Origin: Pseudomonas sp. Irchel 3E20
GTDB lineage: Bacteria > Pseudomonadota > Gammaproteobacteria > Pseudomonadales > Pseudomonadaceae
Reading direction: 5' to 3'
Assembly: GCF_900187645.1 (NCBI RefSeq)
Contig: NZ_FYEE01000019.1
Location: forward strand, 1-47,015
Length of the DNA stretch: 47,015 nucleotides
Part shown: positions 42,517 to 47,015 of the stretch, in pieces
How the letters are laid out: every line of letters starts with the position of its first letter
Position numbering within the stretch: the first letter of the stretch is position 1
The notes under the pieces: model-generated
What the model saw: the letters and a program-made list of their open reading frames with translations, nothing else
Told to the model about the DNA's origin: nothing
Database searches by the model: none
Program-made: the position numbers and the translations under genes

Positions 42517-43106
42517 GGCCGATCCCCCAGGGTGCTGGCGACATCGCTGAGGGTGGCGATCAGGCTCATGCTCTGTAGCGCTGCGCGGTGGGTTTCAGGG
42601 TTGGCGGCGGCGCAGGCATCGGCCAGGACCGTGACCTCGAAACCGCAATCGACGGCATGGCGCACGGTGCTTTCCACCACCGAATGGGTGGCTACGCCCG
42701 CCACCAGCAATTGGCGTGCGTCGAGCTGGCGCAGCAGGGTGTCCAGGGGCGTGCCGTAGAAGGCGTTGATGCGGGTGTGGGTGACGACAAACTCGGTGGC
42801 GCTGGCCAAGGGTTGCAGGGCGTCGTGGAACTGCGCGCCCCAGGTGCCTTCGCGCACCGCACCGCTGGCCGCCACGGCGCGCAGGATCGGCGCGTTCTGC
42901 ACCAGGTCGGCGTAGTCCGGGCGATAGGCCACGCGCACATGAATGATCGGCCAGCCCCGGGCGCGGGCGCCGTGTTGCAGGCGCATGGCCGCGTCCAGCA
43001 CGGTGGCGCGGGCCGGGTCGTCGGCGGCCAGGCCGACGCGGATGCGCCCGTCGGGGTGCAGCACGTCGTTCTGGTAGTGCAGGGCAAGAACGGTCGGGCG
43101 CCCCAT
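42513..43106 (-). CDS. isochorismatase-fold hydrolase lacking the usual catalytic Cys
   Basis: A 197-residue protein of the isochorismatase/nicotinamidase fold. The catalytic Asp is present (Asp14 in QND). The usual Lys is replaced: the motif reads VVTHTRINAF, giving His110. The position of the nucleophilic Cys in GVAT..C is Val143 (GVATHSVVEST), with Ser142 next to it. Isochorismatases such as PhzD also lack the Cys and cleave a vinyl ether, so this could act as a lyase or ether hydrolase rather than an amidase. It shares one base with the stop of the upstream gene (TGATG). Confidence 0.82.
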   Translation of the reverse strand: MGRPTVLALHYQNDVLHPDGRIRVGLAADDPARATVLDAAMRLQHGARARGWPIIHVRVAYRPDYADLVQNAPILRAVAASGAVREGTWGAQFHDALQPLASATEFVVTHTRINAFYGTPLDTLLRQLDARQLLVAGVATHSVVESTVRHAVDCGFEVTVLADACAAANPETHRAALQSMSLIATLSDVASTLGDRP

Positions 43107-43639
43107 CAGACAAATACCTCCAGGTTGGCGAACACGTCGTTGCAGTTGATGAGGTCGACGCGCTTGAGCTGGATCTTCCAGCCGCCCCCCTCCTGGCTGG
43201 CCAGTTTGTAGGTATAGCGCCCGGCCAATTGGCGTTGCACCAGGCGCCATTCGCTGACCTGGAAGGTGGCGCTCACCACCAGCAGGCCCTGGCGGTCGAG
43301 GCCTTCGACCATCACGTTGCCCACCAGGTGGGCGGTGCGGGTGGGCGGTTGTTGCGACCAGTTGCGCGGGTTTTCCACGCGGCGGATGCGCACCTCGCGC
43401 AGCATGCGGTTTTCCCAGAACAGCGAAATATGCTCGAACGGGTTGGCCTGGCCGTGCTGCTGCGGCGCCCAGTACATGCCGCTGTCGGTGAACAAGCGGT
43501 CCCATTCCCAGAAGCGCCGCTCGTCCAGCAGGCGCGCTTCGCGGTAGAGGAACTGTTCCAGCTCACGCAGGGTGTCGCCGGGCACGTGGGCCGGGGCCAG
43601 GTTGTCCGTGGCGACGTCGAAGGTGCGATCAAACAGCAT
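43106..43639 (-). CDS. Rieske oxygenase beta subunit of the unassigned operon
   Basis: A 177-residue NTF2-like small subunit with LEQFLYREARLLDERRFWEW near the N-terminus and INCNDVFANLEVFV at the end, typical of dioxygenase beta subunits. The start overlaps the alpha-subunit gene by 11 bases. It is distinct from IacD and AntB. Confidence 0.9.
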   Translation of the reverse strand: MLFDRTFDVATDNLAPAHVPGDTLRELEQFLYREARLLDERRFWEWDRLFTDSGMYWAPQQHGQANPFEHISLFWENRMLREVRIRRVENPRNWSQQPPTRTAHLVGNVMVEGLDRQGLLVVSATFQVSEWRLVQRQLAGRYTYKLASQEGGGWKIQLKRVDLINCNDVFANLEVFV

Positions 43640-44960
43640 GGGTGCTCTCCTTGGCGATCAGGGTGGCGGTCATGTAGTGCTTCCACGCGGCAAACTGGTT
43701 GCGCATGGGCAGCTCGCTGGTGCCGTTGGTGGAGATTGCGCCGTCGGGCAGCCCCTGGTCGGTGCCGGCATAACGATGCTGGCTGATCCATTCGCCGCCG
43801 CGGGTCATGTTGCCTTCCTGGCAACGGGCGTAGACCTCCACGTCATCGGGCATGACGTTGGAGGAGGGTGAGTTGATGACGTTGGCGTAGGTCAGCGCCC
43901 GGTCGAACACCGCATCCGGCGCGCCTTTGCAGCGGAACGTCTGGATTTCCACCAGGGTCTGGTCCACGGCCATCGGGCGGATGATCCGAAACTGCATGAA
44001 CACGGTATGGGGCGAGCCGCTGCCGTAGATCACCGTGTTGTGGCGGTTCATGCCCAGGATGGCGCGGGCGCGTTCTTCGCCATAGGCCGCGCTCAGGCAC
44101 TCGAAGTGGGCCTTGGACACCTCGTCGCGCTCGGCGGCGGCTGGGTCGAAGATCGCTTCCATGTAGCCATGGCCGTTGTGGTAAGCGCGCAGTTCGAGTT
44201 TTTCCCAGAAGTCGTAGGGCTCGCCGTTGCCGTCCATGATGAGCAGCTCGAACGGCATCTCGCCCAGGCTCTGCGCCTCGCTGCGGGCCGCGTCCACCGA
44301 GGATTCGTGGGTGACGCGGGCGTGCATGGTGTCGTGCAGGTTCTCGTAGAAGACCTTCCAGTTGGAGCGCTGCACCACCCGGAAAATACCGCCGGCCACT
44401 TCCACTTCACCCACCGGCGAGCGGTCGCAGAGGTTGTCGATGGAGGTGATGACGCCGCCGAGAAAGCCCTTGAGGTCCGGCCCATGGGGGCTTTGGCTGG
44501 CGAACACGAAGCCGCGATAGCTGTCGACCCGTGCCAGGCCCACCATGGAGAAATCCGGGTGGCTGGGGTTGAAGCAGGTGCCCTCGAAGGCGTTTTTCAG
44601 CGGTGCCGAGAGGTGCTGGCCGTCGAGCTTGAAGGTCCAGGCGTGGTACGGGCAGCGGAAGAACTTGCCGACGTTGCCGTCGCCTTCGGCTACCAGCTTG
44701 GCGCCCTTGTGCGGGCAGCGGTTGTACAGCACGTTGACGCGCTTGTCGGCGCCACGCACCAGGATCACGTCTTGATCGCCGATGCGGGTGGTGTGGTAGT
44801 CGCCGGGGTTTTTCACCTGGCTCTCGTGACCCACGTAGATCCAGGCCTGGCCGTAGATACGCTGCATTTCTAGGGCAAACAACTGAGGGTCGGTGTAGAC
44901 GCTTTTGTGCACGCTGTCATCGCGCACCAGGGCGGCGATCTGTTCGTTCGTGGGAATCAT
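43629..44960 (-). CDS. Rieske oxygenase alpha subunit, substrate unknown
   Basis: A 443-residue terminal oxygenase. Rieske ligands are Cys82, His84, Cys103 and His106. The iron site has His213 and His218 with bridging Asp210 in NLHDTMH. The motif spacing is normal, so the enzyme should be active. It is clearly neither IacC nor AntA, and I cannot place it with a named substrate class. The start at 44960 follows an AAGGAG; the upstream part of the frame overlaps the reductase gene. It probably works with the beta subunit at 43106-43639 and the reductase at 45011-45955. Confidence 0.9.
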   Translation of the reverse strand: MIPTNEQIAALVRDDSVHKSVYTDPQLFALEMQRIYGQAWIYVGHESQVKNPGDYHTTRIGDQDVILVRGADKRVNVLYNRCPHKGAKLVAEGDGNVGKFFRCPYHAWTFKLDGQHLSAPLKNAFEGTCFNPSHPDFSMVGLARVDSYRGFVFASQSPHGPDLKGFLGGVITSIDNLCDRSPVGEVEVAGGIFRVVQRSNWKVFYENLHDTMHARVTHESSVDAARSEAQSLGEMPFELLIMDGNGEPYDFWEKLELRAYHNGHGYMEAIFDPAAAERDEVSKAHFECLSAAYGEERARAILGMNRHNTVIYGSGSPHTVFMQFRIIRPMAVDQTLVEIQTFRCKGAPDAVFDRALTYANVINSPSSNVMPDDVEVYARCQEGNMTRGGEWISQHRYAGTDQGLPDGAISTNGTSELPMRNQFAAWKHYMTATLIAKESTHAV

Positions 44961-45010
44961 GGTGTCTCCTTTTAACCAGCCATAAACAGGCGCGTGGGGT
45001 GGCCACGCAC

Positions 45011-45955
45011 TTACAAGTCGAGCACCAGCCGAGCGCTGGAGGCGCGCGAGACACAGGTGCAGAAACGGCCGTCGCTGCGCTCGCGCGCTGACAGGCAGAT
45101 GTCGCGGTGCTCGGCGCTGCCTTCGAGCACCTGGGCCACGCAGACCCCGCAGTCGCCACGGCGGCAATCGAACAGCGGGTCCAGGTCGGCGTCGAGCATG
45201 GCCTCCAGCACACTCTTGCCCGCAGGCACCTGGAGGGTGATGCCGCTGCTGCGCAGTTCCACTTCAAAACTGGCGTCGCCCGCGGCGTCGAGGCTGCCGG
45301 TGAACAATTCGCTGTGTACGTGGCTGTCGTCCCAGCCCAACTCACGGGCGCTGTGCAGCACGCTGGCGATCAGGGCTTTGGGCCCGCACACATAGAGCTG
45401 GCGGCCGTTATGGGGGGGGGCCAGTAGGCTGGCCAGGGGCAGGCGCCGCGCCGGGTCGCCGCCGCTGATCCAGCAGTGGGCGCTGCCCAGGGCCCGGACT
45501 TCTTCCAGGTACGCCATGCCCTGGGCCTCGCGCCCGGCGTAGTGCAGGGTGAAGGGCTGCTGGCCGGCGGCAAGCGCACGGGCCATGCCCAGCATCGGGG
45601 TGATGCCAATGCCGCCGGCGATCAACAGGTAGTCGCTGGCCTGCGTCACCAAGGGGAAATGATTCTTCGGTGCCCGCACCTGTAGCGGCTGGCCGACCTG
45701 CAATTGGTGGATCCAGCGCGAACCGCCGCTGCTCTGTTCTTCCAGTTGCACGGCGATCTCGTAGTGGGCGCGGCCCGGCAGGTTGACCAGGGAATAGGCG
45801 CGCCATTGGGGCTTGCTGCCCGCAATCTGGATCTCGATGTGCGCCCCTGGAGTGAAGCCGGGCAGGGGCTGCTGGGCATCCGCCACCAGGATCAGGCGGC
45901 GAATGCGCGGGGTGAGCGGGTCGATTCGTTCGATACGCAAGGACAGGCTGGGCAT
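45011..45955 (-). CDS. oxygenase reductase (phthalate dioxygenase reductase type)
   Basis: A 314-residue reductase: flavin domain, NAD domain (IAGGIGITPMLGMA and CGPKALIASV) and a C-terminal [2Fe-2S] domain with Cys264, Cys269, Cys272 and a fourth Cys at 299 or 301. It is the first gene of the six-gene minus-strand operon. A run of nine G on the plus strand (45412-45420) lies inside the coding region and encodes part of an APPH stretch; slippage there would frameshift the gene. It is related in layout to IacF. Confidence 0.9.
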   Translation of the reverse strand: MPSLSLRIERIDPLTPRIRRLILVADAQQPLPGFTPGAHIEIQIAGSKPQWRAYSLVNLPGRAHYEIAVQLEEQSSGGSRWIHQLQVGQPLQVRAPKNHFPLVTQASDYLLIAGGIGITPMLGMARALAAGQQPFTLHYAGREAQGMAYLEEVRALGSAHCWISGGDPARRLPLASLLAPPHNGRQLYVCGPKALIASVLHSARELGWDDSHVHSELFTGSLDAAGDASFEVELRSSGITLQVPAGKSVLEAMLDADLDPLFDCRRGDCGVCVAQVLEGSAEHRDICLSARERSDGRFCTCVSRASSARLVLDL

Positions 45956-46194
45956 GCACGATTCCTGAAACGGGGCGAGCAGGGCCCGCCGTTGAAGTCG
46001 CCCTCACTGTAGGCACGGCGCGCGGGGCGAAAAAGCCGATATCGGCAAGTCGTTAGCCGCATTTTGCGTAAATGCGCGCCAGGGCTGGGGGCACTCATCA
46101 CTGTGGGAGCTGGCCCAGGTGCCCATAGGGGGGAGGTATTGGCGGGCGGCTATGCACCGGCTAAAGTCGGCATTTTTTTGACGGAGGAACGAAC
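45956..46194. promoter_or_regulatory. short gap between the divergent reductase and DUF5329 genes
   Basis: A 239-bp gene-free stretch from which the six-gene operon (minus) and the DUF5329-like gene (plus) both start. A single partial REP-like core (TGTGGGAGCTGG) lies near 46101. No clear promoter hexamers or operator palindromes are evident by eye. Confidence 0.4.
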
Positions 46195-46578
46195 ATGCAG
46201 GCATTCAACAGTGGCTGGGGACAATGGCGGCTGGGGGCCGCTGCCGGGCTTCTGCTCGTTATGGGCGCCGCCCAGGCCGAGGTGGCGCCGCCGGTGCGCG
46301 CCGAGATCACAGGCTTGCTGGACTTTGTCGAGCACAGCGGCTGCCAGTTCGTGCGCAACGGCACCGCCTACCCGGCCCCGCAGGCGCGCGAGCATTTGCA
46401 AAAAAAACTGACCTACTTGGAAGGCAAGAAACGGATTAACAGCGCCGAGGACTTTATCGAACTGGCCGCCACCCAAAGCAGCATGAGCGGCAAGCCTTAC
46501 CAAGTGCGTTGCCCAACGGGCTCGCAACCAGCGGGCACCTGGTTGAACACCGAGTTGCACAGGCAACGCGCTCAGTAG
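46195..46578 (+). CDS. DUF5329-like secreted protein
   Basis: A 127-residue protein with a signal peptide of about 28 residues (hydrophobic stretch LGAAAGLLLVMGAAQA) and a mature part containing GLLDFVEHSGCQFVRNG and SAEDFIELAATQSS. This matches the DUF5329 family of small proteobacterial exported proteins as I know it. Two Cys in the mature part (in SGCQF and VRCPTG) could form a disulfide. GGAGGAACGAAC precedes the ATG. Its function is unknown, and it appears unrelated to the catabolic genes. Confidence 0.8.
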   Translation: MQAFNSGWGQWRLGAAAGLLLVMGAAQAEVAPPVRAEITGLLDFVEHSGCQFVRNGTAYPAPQAREHLQKKLTYLEGKKRINSAEDFIELAATQSSMSGKPYQVRCPTGSQPAGTWLNTELHRQRAQ

Positions 46579-46938
46579 CCAGCGGGTTGACCCGCGCTCG
46601 GCCGTAAAGGGTGCCGGGCGCAACACCTAGTGGGGCGGCTGCGTACCCCCGCGCGGGAGAGCCCGTTTGCTACCAGCAGCCTTTACCCAACACCTACGCA
46701 CGCTGGGTATTTACAGGTCCCTTGCTAACCGCCTAGGCCTGGGCACTTAGGCGGGGAGGTGCTGGCGGTTACAACACCTAACTAACAGGTCGCGTAGGGC
46801 GTTTCTCTAATTTATGTAGGCCTCATATTTAAACGCTCCACCCCCCCTCAATCCTCCCCCGCAACTTGGCACAATGCCGCCGCGCCCCGCTGCCTGGCGC
46901 GCTTCACATCCCAACGCTGTTAGCCTCTTTGGCGGGTT
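46579..46938. other. gene-free stretch with several inverted repeats
   Basis: About 360 bases without a convincing gene. It contains TACCCA with TGGGTA (46684-46709) and CCGCCTA with TAGGCGG (46729-46754), plus other short complementary segments, then a pyrimidine-rich tract and a start region. It may be the long leader of the following gene or hold a small RNA. No T-tract terminator is seen. Confidence 0.4.
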
Positions 46939-47015
46939 ATGGCCGACTGGCTGAACTGCGAATTTCGCAACCTTATGCCTGGTTTGGATGTCACGCCCAT
47001 GAACCCCACTGCCCC
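46939..47015 (+). CDS. start of an unidentified gene, cut by the window edge
   Basis: From the ATG at 46939 the frame is open to the window end; ATG codons at 46975 and 46999 are alternatives in the same frame. No strong ribosome binding site decides among them. About 25 residues are too few to identify a family. Confidence 0.3.
   Translation, partial: MADWLNCEFRNLMPGLDVTPMNPTA

Noticed and set aside
46861..46885. A sigma-54 promoter from the TTGGCAC sequence near the window end
   Set aside because: The required GC element at the -12 position with correct spacing is absent.

Overview
The window reads as chromosome of a plant-associated Pseudomonas, most likely the P. fluorescens group. The grounds are GC-rich coding with typical Pseudomonas codon use, OprD-type porins, Pseudomonas REP elements (cores of the GTGGGAGCGGG type) and close resemblance to known Pseudomonas iac and ant proteins. 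All assignments were made by eye from sequence and motifs; no database search was run.

Region 1 (1-3593) is the right end of a prophage: a tail-fibre-associated small protein, a GH19 endolysin and a nested Rz/Rz1 spanin pair, then an AT-rich accessory stretch with small ORFs. It ends in a 49-nt copy of the 3' half of a tRNA-Val(GAC) gene, which marks the attachment site. Region 2 (3594-7571) holds a decayed gene, an acyltransferase-3 membrane protein, and an AraC regulator divergent from an EamA exporter.

Region 3 (7579-28032) is a complete indole-3-acetic acid (IAA) catabolic locus. On the plus strand lie iacH-A-B-I-C-D-E-F-G, an OprD-family porin, a terminator, an FMN-dependent 2-hydroxy-acid dehydrogenase and a NIPSNAP-like protein. 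On the minus strand, divergent from an AT-rich 791-bp control region, lie a branched-chain-type ABC importer (livK, livH, a fused livM-livG, livF), a ketopantoate-reductase-like protein, a class II aldolase, an Aer-like chemoreceptor and the MarR regulator iacR. The implied flow is uptake of IAA through porin and ABC importer, flavin-dependent hydroxylation (IacA/IacG), further oxidation (IacE) and Rieske oxygenation (IacC/IacD/IacF) to catechol, with taxis and sensing encoded next to it.

Region 4 (28221-39827) is an anthranilate locus. antA-antB-antC (anthranilate to catechol) are followed on the same strand by a second complete branched-chain-type ABC importer. Divergent from antA is a second OprD porin, paralogous to the first, followed by antR and a tightly linked second AraC/XylS regulator. 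Region 5 (39983-45955) starts with a 129-bp tandem REP-containing array. It then carries a minus-strand operon of six genes: reductase, Rieske alpha, Rieske beta, an isochorismatase-fold protein lacking the usual catalytic Cys and Lys, an SDR, and a dienelactone hydrolase fused to a SnoaL-like domain. I cannot match this operon to a characterised pathway, and it is the best candidate for something undescribed. Region 6 (45956-47015) has a DUF5329-like secreted protein, a structured intergenic stretch and the start of a further gene. In all, three Rieske oxygenases of different types, each with its own reductase, sit within about 25 kb, two of them on routes known to end in catechol. No catechol ring-cleavage (cat) genes are in the window.
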